Below are positions 1 through 9,727 of a DNA stretch of 64,000 nucleotides, in pieces. The position numbers and the translations under genes were made by a program. The notes below the pieces were generated by a model. That model did not search any database, was not told where the DNA came from, and worked only from the letters and a program-made list of their open reading frames with translations. Numbering within the stretch: position 1 is the first letter of the stretch; each line of letters begins with the position of its first letter. Source of the stretch: Laccaria trichodermophora (taxonomy: Eukaryota; Basidiomycota; Agaricomycetes; Agaricales; Hydnangiaceae); contig JACTVC010000001.1 of NCBI GenBank assembly GCA_018417955.1, positions 2,542,001-2,606,000 of the forward strand. Reading direction: 5' to 3'.

Positions 1-2
1 TT

Positions 3-170
3 GTGCACCCTCTCTCAATGGACAAGATCCCACGGAGTCCAGGGTCGCCGGAGACGAAGTCGACAAGGTCGTCGTTTTCGTCAGGGAAGTCTGCAGGGAG
101 GGCATCGTTCTCGTCGGAGAGGAGTAGGACCAGCTTCGACCTTGGCTTTAATCTCTACGGTCTAGTTTGA
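3..170 (+). CDS. 3' end of an unidentified protein (partial)
   Basis: An open frame enters from the left edge and ends at TGA 168-170, giving the last 55 residues of a protein. The tail is rich in Ser, Arg and Gly, with repeated SSFSSGKS- and SFSSERSR-like stretches, and ends FNLYGLV. The composition (basic and serine-rich, no hydrophobic segment) suggests a disordered C-terminal tail. It lies 164 bp upstream of, and on the same strand as, the superoxide dismutase gene. The family cannot be identified from this fragment; it could also be the last exon of a gene with introns beyond the edge. The assignment rests on the open frame, its protein-like composition and the close fit of its stop to the next promoter. 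Confidence 0.5.
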   Translation: MHPLSMDKIPRSPGSPETKSTRSSFSSGKSAGRASFSSERSRTSFDLGFNLYGLV

Positions 171-334
171 TGAAATAGAGTGAAAATCTGTTTGCAGCTG
201 TACTTTTACTGTACCAATCCATATACCACCTGGAAATTAGAGGCTGTAGCCAATCAACGACAATCAATGTGCGTAAGGGAACATCTCGGATTCGTTCACA
301 GTTGACGTTGATTTGTAACCACCATCCTCCTCCA

Positions 335-1359
335 ATGCTTTCCCTTGCTCGTAGTTCTCTCCGGCCCTCGCTTTCCCGCGCCTTTGTAGCGTCTGGCGCC
401 TCCATTCACACCCTCCCACCGTTGCCCTATGCCTACAATGTTCGTTCTGGAATTCCCGCAGCTGGCAGGCATACTAAACTTTCTTCAGGCCCTTGAGCCG
501 TATATCTCAGAGGAAATTATGAAGCTCCACCACCAGAAGCACCACCAGACATACGTCAACGGTCTCAATGCGGCTGAGGAGACCTATGCGAAATCTGACT
601 CAACCAGGGAGAAAATTGCGCTTCAGTCTGCCCTCAAATTCAATGGCGGTGGTGAGCAGTCGATCTTTTCTTTTTCTGGAAAAAGGCGGAATGGTAAATT
701 TAGGACATATCAATCATTCTCTTTTCTGGAAGAATCTTGCCCCTGCCAACACGGATGGTGGCAAGCTCGCTGACGGCCCTCTCAAGACGGCAATTGAGCG
801 TGACTTTGGCTCTGTTGAAGACTTCAAGAAGAAGTTCAACGCCACAACTGCTGCTATCCAGGGAAGTGGCTGGGGTTGGCTTGTGTGTTCCTTTCCGTTT
901 CCTTCAAATGGATGAGCTCTCAAATCTTGTGACGTCAGGGATACAATGAAAGTTCCAAGCAGCTTGAGATTGTTACCACTGCTAACCAGGATCCTCTGAT
1001 TTGTACGTCTTATTTGCGGCTGTCTTACAGTTGTTTTTGGCTCACAATTTTTCCCTTTAGCACACACACCTATTCTTGGTGTTGACATCTGGGAACACGT
1101 TCGTCTGCTCCTTGTATCCTCAAAAGCCATACTGATACGACTCTTTACCACCAGGCTTTTTACCTTCAGGCAAGTGAAATCTCACATCTCAGAAGCCGTA
1201 ATATTGATATCTCCATAGTACAAGAACGTGAAGCCTGATGTGGGTTGGCTTTCGCCTATGTATTCTAACTGTTGACGATTTTTGTAGTATCTCAATGCCA
1301 TCTGGAACGTCATCAACTTCAAGGAGGCCGAGAGCCGACTCTTGGAAGCATCCAAGTAA
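335..1359 (+). CDS. SOD2: Mitochondrial manganese superoxide dismutase
   Basis: Converts superoxide to hydrogen peroxide and oxygen in the mitochondrial matrix. The spliced product is about 218 residues, normal for fungal MnSOD. Residues 1-28 form an Arg/Ser-rich amphipathic presequence ([12 protein letters not shown]...). The mature enzyme has the expected metal ligands: His in [16 protein letters not shown], His in HINHSLFW, and Asp and His in GVDIWEH. Eight exons can be traced. The first intron is 440-488. Near the 3' end are two very small exons, 1155-1169 (15 nt, AFYLQ) and 1219-1239 (21 nt, YKNVKPD). The intron between them starts with GC (1170), a GC-AG intron. The start is the ATG that opens the presequence. 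The ligand set favours Mn/Fe SOD without doubt; Mn is inferred from fungal family habit. Confidence 0.95.
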
Positions 1360-2070
1360 ATTAAAATGTAATGTCCTTTGAACTTTTCCTATTCGCTGAA
1401 CTCATAGTTGATAGCTTCGGCATCTAGTTTAGATGTTTGAATCTATACGTCCGGCGGATACAACATGTCGATTTTGCTTGATAATATCAATTATTGAATA
1501 GACCCGAAATAAATCAGGAGTGAAGAGTGTCTTCTGTGAGCCAGGAGGGTTCAAGTTAAATTTGTGAATAACGTCAGGTAGTGTAAGTCAAGGGACTATA
1601 GCCTCACCAGGACCAGGTGCGTTTGCGAGTGGTCCAGTTCCTCCTATAATAAAGATTATTGGCGGATTCCAGGACGAATTATCTTTGCACCTTTTATGTA
1701 ATTACAGCTGTTCCGGAAAAGGATGAAAAGGCTTACCAGTGACCAATATCATTGATTGACTCCCTGTTGATGTCCCATTTGCTTGTTCAAATGGCAAACC
1801 TTGGCAGTTTCTTGCATTAAACAAGTAACACGACCCTAAAAACGCTTTTGCTTACCCTTCTCGCTGATTAGACTTACTGTAAACTTACAATATATATGAA
1901 GCCACACATCCTTTGCACATCCCAACATTAGTTATAGTTTGGGATAAGCTTGACAAAGTCACAAAACCCGTAGCGGGCTTTGCACCCGCAGGCGCGCTAC
2001 ATTGGTTATTAATAGAGGGGTAACTTTGAGAAATTTTGACGAGCTATGATAATCTTTATCACGTGCGACC
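1360..2070. other. Intergenic region, SOD2 to GRC3
   Basis: No coding sequence was recognised. It must hold the SOD2 3' UTR and the GRC3 promoter. A GC-rich inverted repeat lies at 1970-2000 (GTAGCG...CGCTAC arms enclosing GCGGG/CCCGC), about 70 bp before the GRC3 ATG. Nothing else stands out. Confidence 0.6.
2060..2065. promoter_or_regulatory. CACGTG E-box just upstream of GRC3
   Basis: A perfect CACGTG palindrome sits 5 bp before the GRC3 ATG. CACGTG is the core site of fungal bHLH factors (Cbf1/Pho4-like). Its closeness to the start codon makes it either a 5'-UTR site or chance; function is inference only. Confidence 0.25.
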
Positions 2071-4638
2071 ATGATCAGTGCTATCGCAGCACGAAAAGCT
2101 GCTCAAGCAGAGCTTCAAAAGGTTCCCGATACACCTCACATTGAGGGGCAGCAGGTAGCACCTACGCCTGAGGCAACACCAAGGCCAAACTGGAAACGAA
2201 AGGCGCCTTCGCAGGATACGAAACCTCCAAAGAAAAAGCGAGTGAAGAAAGAAAAAGGGAAGCAAGCGGAACTGCCGAAGGAGAGATATTTCACGACACA
2301 GAAGGATGATTTCAAGGAGCAGGAAGATATGATCGCCGTTAGTTCGGATGATGACGATCAAGATGTGGACGAGTTGTCCCAAGACTCGGACTTACAGTCT
2401 GGCCCATCCCTCGTTCCTTCCAAAACAAGGCGCAAATGGTCCCCGAGTCGTATGGTGGAGGATTCCTCAGAGGAATACTCGGCTGAAGTGTCTGCTGGCC
2501 CCGAACTCGATCTGTCGCCTTTCTTCCCTAGATCAGCTCGAAAACCTGTCGTCTTTGATGAAAATCGGATTCTGTCGACTTTTCAACCAACAACGGACCA
2601 GAACACGTTCGTTCTCACAGCTGAGGAGGTCTCCGCTTTGGACTCGTCATCTCAGAATGTGGGTGGAACTATCCTCATCTTGACACCAGCAGATTCCCTC
2701 TGCATTCTCGGAGTGTGTCTGTTGACGGTCATTCATGGTTCCATCTCCTTGTGCGGCTCTACACTGCAATCATCCAGCACTGCGCACCGGATATACGCGC
2801 CCAGGTCCTCGCCGCTTCCTACCATCAGACATGCAGCTGGTGGCGGATCAATAGCGGATTCTGTCCAACTCCCCCACCGTCTCGTTGAGTTCCCTCGCAA
2901 CTCGGCTATCATCTTGCTCAGAGAGCTCCCCACGGGTGTGGAAGGCATAGGTCAAATTTGCCGTTCTTTCGAGGGTGTGTTCGAGCCCTCGAAATGGCAA
3001 AAGGGTAAGGCAGAAGCCCCATTCGACATCCCAGGGCTGTATATGGTGCGTTGTTCATTCTTTTGACTTGCCAACATCCATTTTCAGCGCATTATGTAGG
3101 TCACTCACCAGACGAAAGACATACAGCCCTTCACGCTGTCACCATCATGGGAACAGGCATTGGCGGATGTTTCTTCATCAGTGGAGTCCCCTTTAGCGGG
3201 AACATACCTCGTCAAAGGCCCAAAGAACTCAGGAAAGAGCACCTTTTGTCGGACACTCTTGAATCGGCTTTTGACAGTGTAATTGCCTTCACTTCTCTTT
3301 TAATAACTGCCAATGCCTTTTTTTAAAGATTTGAACGCGTCGCTTACCTCGAGTGCGATATTGGCCAGTCAGAATTCACTCCAGGCGGCATGGTAGCCTT
3401 GAACGTTATTTCGGAACATCAATTTGGTGCGCATATACATCGATTTACACACAAGGTCCGCTTAACGTCGAGTATAAGGTCCTCCATTCACCCATCAAAC
3501 CCTCCCAAACCAAGCCCACTACATCGGCGCCACCACTCCTCGTTCCTCTCCATCTCATTACCTCGACTCCGTTGCAGCCCTCCTCCAATTCTATCGATTA
3601 GATGTTCAAAGCCCCAGCGTAGACTACGACGACCCAGGATCGCGCATCACCGACTCAATCCCACTCATCGTCAACTCCATGGGGTGGGTCAAAGGCCTTG
3701 GCGCGGATCTGACTCAAAAAATTGAGGACTTGGTTTTACCCACAGACGTCTTTGATATTCAGCCCTCCTTGGCTACTGAGCACTATGGTTATTCGGGGGC
3801 GCCTCCAACCCCCATACCCAACGCACGGAACCAGTACCAGGCGTATCACGGGGGCGCGATTGCAGATGAAGGCGATTCAAAAGTACACATTGTGCAGGGT
3901 ATACCCTCTTCGAATTTGATCCCTGGATTCACAGCTGCGGACCATAGAGCCATGTCCATCCTATCGTACTTCCACGCAGTGTTCCCTCAGAATGGGGTGC
4001 CTGGAGAAGTGAACCAAGTTACTGTTCGGGGTTGGGACACTGCCAAGCCGCTGTGCGCTATCCCGCCCTATGAGGTTAATGCCAGTGTGGCTTTGGACAA
4101 GGTTGTGTTGACGGGCGCGGGGAGCGAAGATGTCGTTCTGGATGAAGTTGGGCGTGTACTGAATGGTTCTATTGTCGGCGTTGTGAAATGTGAACCTGGA
4201 ACATTGGGTGATTATGGGGATTCAAGTATTGATGGGGGGGATACGGAAGGAAAGACAATTGCTATTCCATATACCCGACATTTCGCCCCTCCTTCGCCCT
4301 CATCGTCAACCTGTGTTGGATTGGCACTCATACGCGCTGTGGCACCTCATCTCGTGGACTGCGTACCCCCTTCCCCCTCTTCACCGGCTAAAGCGCTTCT
4401 CCACGTTCTGACGCCGCTTCCGCCTGCACTCCTCTCTGGGGCGCGGGTGTTCGTTAAGGGTGAGATGGAGCTACCCATTTGGGGCATGTTAGACTTTAGG
4501 AGCAGTAACGAGGGCGATGTAGCTGGTGTTGAGCGAGTCAAGGTGCCGTACCTCCAGTGGGGGAGGAGTGGAGAAGGGGTGGTAGGGGCGGACAAGAGGA
4601 GGGTGAGGAGGAATTTGATGCGAAGGTCGCAGATGTAA
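2071..4638 (+). CDS. GRC3: Polynucleotide 5'-hydroxyl-kinase Grc3 (NOL9 homologue)
   Basis: Nucleolar kinase that phosphorylates RNA 5'-OH ends; in yeast it works with the nuclease Las1 on ITS2 of pre-rRNA. About 790 residues in four exons. Residues 1-140 are basic and acidic low complexity with an evident nuclear localisation signal (KPPKKKRVKKEKGK). The Walker A loop GPKNSGKST is at 3217-3243, followed by the Clp1/Grc3-family motifs ECDIGQSEFTPGG, HYIGATTPRSSPSHY and IVNSMGWVKGLG. Introns lie at roughly 3046-3128, 3279-3328 and 3434-3472. The C-terminal half (VHIVQGIPSSNLIPGF onward) matches the family C-terminal region in character. Grc3 rather than Clp1 is indicated by the long N-terminal extension and the CDIGQSEFTP motif. 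It is convergent with the aquaporin gene. Confidence 0.93.
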
Positions 4639-4974
4639 GGCTCAGTCAGGTAATGTAGCATACTTATGTCTCTTATCCTTTGGTAGACCTTCGAATAGAC
4701 TGGAAACCCATCTGCCTTGAAATTTTTCAACCTCATTGAAAACAAGGTAGGCGGAAGCTTTTATCTAGCCGATCCAAATGTCAACATGACCGTGAGGTTG
4801 ATTTTCCAATTTGTTCTGATGGTGTACTTTTGGTAACTGCTATGAAAATGTACAGTAACTGCTTATGAGATATCGTGGATACAGGTTTTGATGAAGGATA
4901 AGATGTTTTACAACTACGAAAACCTGAAAAAGCTTGGTGATTATAAGAAGAATCTTCGACAGAGACATCTCTCA
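4639..4974. other. Convergent intergenic spacer, GRC3 / aquaporin
   Basis: 336 bp between two convergent stop codons. It should contain both 3' UTRs and poly(A) sites. No gene, repeat or RNA element was seen. Confidence 0.6.
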
Positions 4975-6329
4975 TCAAACAGCCTCAGTCGATTCAGACT
5001 GGCCGTCTTCTGAGGGGGTAGAGGGATGACTGAACACAATGCATTAGCAAGCATATTCGAATATTGTGGACTCAATGCACAGCTCGAAAAACTTGCACCT
5101 ACCGCCACTTGATCAGACTGTCATCTCCATCATATATGAAGGTATCATAGAGCAAGCCTCCAGCTTGAGCGCCAAGGATTGGAGCAATTATGGGTGCCCA
5201 AATCCAATATTGTCTATGAGGAATAACAAGGTCATCAATTATCAGATGATAGGAGAAGGGGAGAAGGGTGGCAGGAAAATCATATCAAAATGCTGGAGCA
5301 TACAGAAAATTATGGCACGGAGACGCCTGCTTTTGCTCAGAACAATCGCTGCGTACCTGCGATAGTTGAAAACGACCTTTCCGTAGCCCGCCATAGCAAG
5401 GAACAAGCGCGGTCCGAAGTCTCTCGCTGGGTTGACGGCATAACCTTTGAATTAAATTCAACACCAAACAAATATAGAGGGAAAAAGTATAGTGACCTGT
5501 TTGCATGCCGAGCGATGCCCCAAGACCAATGAACAAAATAAACAGAGCAAATGGTACGAGTCCGCTTGTGAGTGCGCCATTATGCTTGTCGTTAAGGGCC
5601 AAGAACATGATAAAAAGGACGGCAGTGGCTAAAAACTCAGAGAAGAAACATGATGCTTGTGTCATATACGGCAACTATTTTTGTGGAATCAATGATATTC
5701 ATCAGGCAAGTTGCCGTGCAGACACGCAAGGCGCTTACAGCAAATGTCGCAAAGAGAGAAGCAGTGGCTTGCGTGTGGTGCCCTCCTTCGAAGATATTGA
5801 TTGCATGGAAATAATTTGCGTACACCAACGCTGCACCAACAAACCCACCCAACACCTGGGCGAAGATGTAGCCTACAGAAGGTCGATGAGATCGTTGCGC
5901 CACGAAGGAACAGTCTTGGGCGTACCGGGTACTTCACGCCAGGGAAACCCGCGGTAAGTCGCCATTGCAATTGTAATCTATAGTTAGCGACGTGAGATGG
6001 GACCGAAAGCAGGAGGCTAATTGATACACTTACTGCAGGGTTTATGTGTCCCCCAGATATGCCAGCGCTGACCCAGGCACCCGTAGCGATACCGATTGCC
6101 CATCCAAAATTGATCGAAAGAAACGACTACGAAACCTCTGAGAATCTCGAGACACTGCCAAGGGAGCTGGAGTACTTACACCTCGTTCGGAGGGTGAGAC
6201 GCCTGGATTTGTCGAGAGGATAACCTGGCAAGCAGCCCCCGCGCCAAAGATAACTAAGAGTGCCACACCGACAAATTCGGCCATGACTTTGCGGATTGCA
6301 CATTTGTGGTGAGAGATGGTTAACTTCAT
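4975..6329 (-). CDS. Aquaglyceroporin (MIP family channel)
   Basis: Membrane channel of the major intrinsic protein family, moving water, glycerol or other small neutral solutes. Both pore half-helix motifs are visible: SGGHINPAV in the first half (split by an intron near 6036) and NPARDFGPR in the second. The Asp after NPAR is the residue that separates aquaglyceroporins from strict water channels. Hydrophobic segments include [32 protein letters not shown] and [18 protein letters not shown]. The N-terminus is short, so it lacks the long Fps1-type regulatory extension. An intron near 5031-5087 adds a short Ser/Glu-rich tail ending at TGA 4975-4977; without that splice the protein would stop at a TAG about 110 bp earlier. 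About 300 residues. The ATG at 6327-6329 is the only in-frame start before the first helix. Confidence 0.92.
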
Positions 6330-8051
6330 GATGAGACTGGGGAGATTGGAACAGGGGGAGATTGGAACAGGGGAGGTAGGAGTGCTTGACGCACTTGACT
6401 CAAACCTCAGCTGTTATTTGGGGCTTTTCCAGAGTGGAGTCTATCAAGCGCTGGCATGTTCACGATGTCAAACACTATCCACAGTATGAGAGTTCCAATT
6501 CGTTCACGGACATGAAACCCATAATCCCGTGCAAAAGTGTATTCCAAGCCCAGTAAAACACACCACCTTCCCTACACGGTAATCATGCAAAAAATTTGAA
6601 GGGAGGCGCGACAAAGAAGCTTTGCGTTCTAGAGTGATGTAAAGTCATTCACTTCAGCGTGACCATCGCTCCGAAGACGGGGAGATGATATTTTTCCACT
6701 AGATGATCCTTATTTTTCGATCATGATTCCGAGGATAGACTTCGAGAAATCGAGCACACCTCCATGACAGCTGGCAACGTGGCCGGGATGAGATATTTTT
6801 GGTGCGCGAGAACGAAAGATGTTGGCGTTGGATCATAGATGACGGAGAGAGCGTCACTTCACAGTTAATTAAACTTGGAGCTTGTATGGAGCCTCCAAAA
6901 ACAACAAAGGCAAACAGGGTCGTTGGAGAGCACAAATCGAGTTCTGTCTTCATCAGGCTTGCCTTTGAGATAGGGGTTGGCATTCTAAAGGTACAAAATT
7001 CATCTTTGCCCAAAGCCGAGGCATGCTGCTGGGTTCCGAGCTTGTCAAGTAATCACCATCTCCGAGCTCTGTGTAGCTATTTTTGAGTCTACGCAGAGCA
7101 AACGCAAAGAGACATTTCAGTGACAATCGGGGGGCAGTTTAGCCAGTGCGCGATGGCGGAAAAGACGTGTTGGCCTATTGACGAATAGGGGGATGAAGAT
7201 TCGATCAGGGAGATGGCATACGACTGGAAGTACGTGCCACCCTCGCCATTGTCGTTCAGTACGAGGACGGTTAAAATCCACGACGCTCCGGTGGTCATCG
7301 CGCCACGAATTGTTTTGCTATTACTGCGAGTCCGTCGGTGCGAATCTGTGCCCTCAAAATAATTTGTTCACCCTACCTCCTTCGGACATGCCAACATTTC
7401 AAAGGCTATGTGTCATGAGAGCACCTCTGCCATTGCGGGTCCCCTTACTTCTGAAGCGAAGAATGGGCGATTTTCTATCTCATGAGTCCATTTCGACTCA
7501 AAACTTCTCTGCAGGAAACGGTAATAATGAGTGAAAGCAACGGCGAAATGACACAAACAACAATTGTCACCTCACTTGCTTTATCTATATCATTTGGAAT
7601 GACGGTAAAGTCAATAGATTTGCAAAGAGTTCGTAGAATGTGGTATTTACTATGCCGGCGGAGAGTTGGTGGTCCACATCTTTGTTGACTCCCGACTCAG
7701 GCGACGCTAAGACGCGCGTCTACGCACGGGCGGCTCGCAGCTATTGGCACTGAGAACAGACACCCCAAATGTTGAACAAGCATAGTACTCGCCTTACTTG
7801 AAACATGTTCCCGTACAAAACAAGAAAAGATGACTACGCCGGCAAAGATTGTGGAAAACTTCTGGAAAGCAGAATACAATGACGTCCAGCGGTTAGATGG
7901 AGTTCACCCAGATAGAAGTTGGTCAACCTGCGACCGGTAATGGACCGTCGACGAGACCTTGACGACACCCTATCCATTTCCGGGTCAAGCATCAAGTTCG
8001 GGTGATTATGTAAGATACTGCTCTTGAGTCAACTGCTTGACCATCTCAAAA
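6330..8051. other. Gene-poor region, no recognised product
   Basis: 1.7 kb between the divergent aquaporin and SWIM-RING genes. Short open stretches exist on the minus strand at 7697-7879 (a hydrophobic patch FAGVVIFSCFV, with a possible 48-nt intron at 7742-7794) and at 7089-7298, but they show no recognisable family and do not join into a convincing gene. A degraded membrane-protein gene is possible. No tRNA or repeat was seen. Confidence 0.4.
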
Positions 8052-9386
8052 ATGGCGCGCGGCAAACGCAAAGCTGAAGGTGACGCTGTGGAAGGGTCAA
8101 GCACAGCTGACATTGCAGAGCCTCTACCGAAACGAACGCGTAGAGTTACCAAGAAGAGTGTTGAGTCCGACCCTCCTGAACCTCGTGTTCAACGACCCCG
8201 AAGAGCTGCAGCAAAGAAGAACACTGTTGAGGCAACAACGCCTCCTGATGAAGAACCACCGACGAAGAAAACCCGCGTGCGAAGACCAAAGGCTTCGCAG
8301 CCGCAACCAGACTCTGAAGCGGGGCCTAGCTCAGCCGCAGGTTCCAGCTCAAGACAGGCTCCCCCGTCGAGGAAGAAGAAAGCACCTGCTTCATCAGCGC
8401 CGGAAGGCCGTGGTGCACCATTTTTGACTAGCTGCCCTCCGAACATTCAGGATCGAGTGGGGAGGGTCATGACACAGCGGTGTGAAATCTCTTCCTCCTG
8501 TTTATGTTTCAGGTCTCGAATTTTGAGTGATAGGTTCTTCATGATTGAAAGAAGAAGGAATGGTGACGAGTTACATGAGGAGTTCAGCGTGCTTGGGTCA
8601 ACAGGCAATGTCAGTTTGTCGTCTGCGGCTGCTCTCTTACGTTCTATCGTTCACAATCTACCAGGTCTATACGGTCACAATTGGGCGAAAACCCAAATGC
8701 AATTGTCCTGATACGATCAGGGGAAATCATTGCAAACATATCATGTTTGTTTTCCTAAAAGGTGATTTTTTTGACAATCTTCCATCGACGCGTTCTGATG
8801 TTGAATGCCTTAGTTCTTCAAGTTCCGCAAACTTCGAATCTATGGTACCAGAAGTAAGCTTTTGTTCTGATACCAGTGTGATTTTTATATATCGCAATCA
8901 AAGGGGTTTATTGACAAGCGAGCTCGAGACCATTTTTGCCAGGGCACCTCTTGCCCCGAACGATGTTACGAATCCTCGTTTACGGGAGGCGTACGACCGC
9001 GCTCTCGGCAGACCCTCAACCTCCACCGCCCCAGCCGCTGCGCCCGAGTCCTCCGCCGGGAAGAAACGCATTCCCGGTCCGGAAGACGACTGTCCCATCT
9101 GCTACGATGGAATGGAAGGCGTCGCTGAGGCATCTCTCGTATTCTGTGACGAGTGTGGGAATGCATTGCATCAAGAGTGCTTTGATCAGTGTATGTTTTT
9201 CGAGTGTCGCTTCTCCCTTTTACTGACTTTCATGATACAGGGCGCCAGACGAGCCAGAACAAGGGCAAGGAGCTGACTTGTGTTTGGTGTCGATCCCCCT
9301 GGGCCACTCCAGCTGCACGTCAGCCGAAGCCCTCTTCTTCTCCTTCAAAAAGGAAGGGGCCCTATCTCAATCTCGGAATCATGTAA
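8052..9386 (+). CDS. SWIM and RING-type zinc-finger protein (putative E3 ubiquitin ligase)
   Basis: Likely ubiquitin ligase of the ZSWIM2/SWIM-RING type. Residues 1-130 are basic and disordered, with several KKTR/KRTRR nuclear signals. A SWIM zinc motif follows (CNCPDTIRGNHCKH, the CxC...CxH pattern). Further on is a RING finger: CPICYDGM, then FCDECGNALHQECFDQW and CVWCRSPW. The pairing of SWIM with a C-terminal RING is the known layout of this family. At least four introns are evident, including ones at about 8481-8529, within 8836-8890 and at about 9190-9240. The frame ends with YLNLGIM at 9386; an additional 3' exon cannot be excluded because relatives tend to have longer tails. Substrate is unknown; nuclear location is inferred from the basic N-terminus. 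Confidence 0.8.
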
Positions 9387-9727
9387 CTATCTGCGTAGTC
9401 GTGGCACATGTAATTTCTTCTCTCGATAATGGGTCAATTACGCTGACCGATCTGTTCTATGTAGGTTGTTTTCAACCCTCCCCTTTCACTTTGCTGGCAG
9501 TTGTGGGATATGGGTAAAGTAAGGTTGTTATTCACGTTCCTAGATGTATTCCTTGTTTTGTGCTGGTTAATGGACTATTGTAGATTTTGGTATGAATGCC
9601 TTGCCTGTCATCACTTTGTCATATCTGAAAAATAAGATGGGATAAATCATAAAATCATAACACCTAAGGCGTAGCAGCGAGGTATATCTACATGCTACTA
9701 GTCTAGGGAATTGCACAAACGTCATCG
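9387..9727. other. Convergent spacer, SWIM-RING / CHO2
   Basis: 341 bp between two convergent stop codons. No gene recognised; it may include a last exon of the SWIM-RING gene. Confidence 0.5.

Noticed and set aside
714..1151. 145-codon minus-strand frame opposite SOD2
   Set aside because: Fully antisense to SOD2 exons and introns; no family features. Shadow frame.
2059..2382. 107-codon minus frame opposite the GRC3 N-terminus
   Set aside because: It is the complement of the lysine/acid-rich GRC3 start, giving Leu/Phe-rich nonsense.
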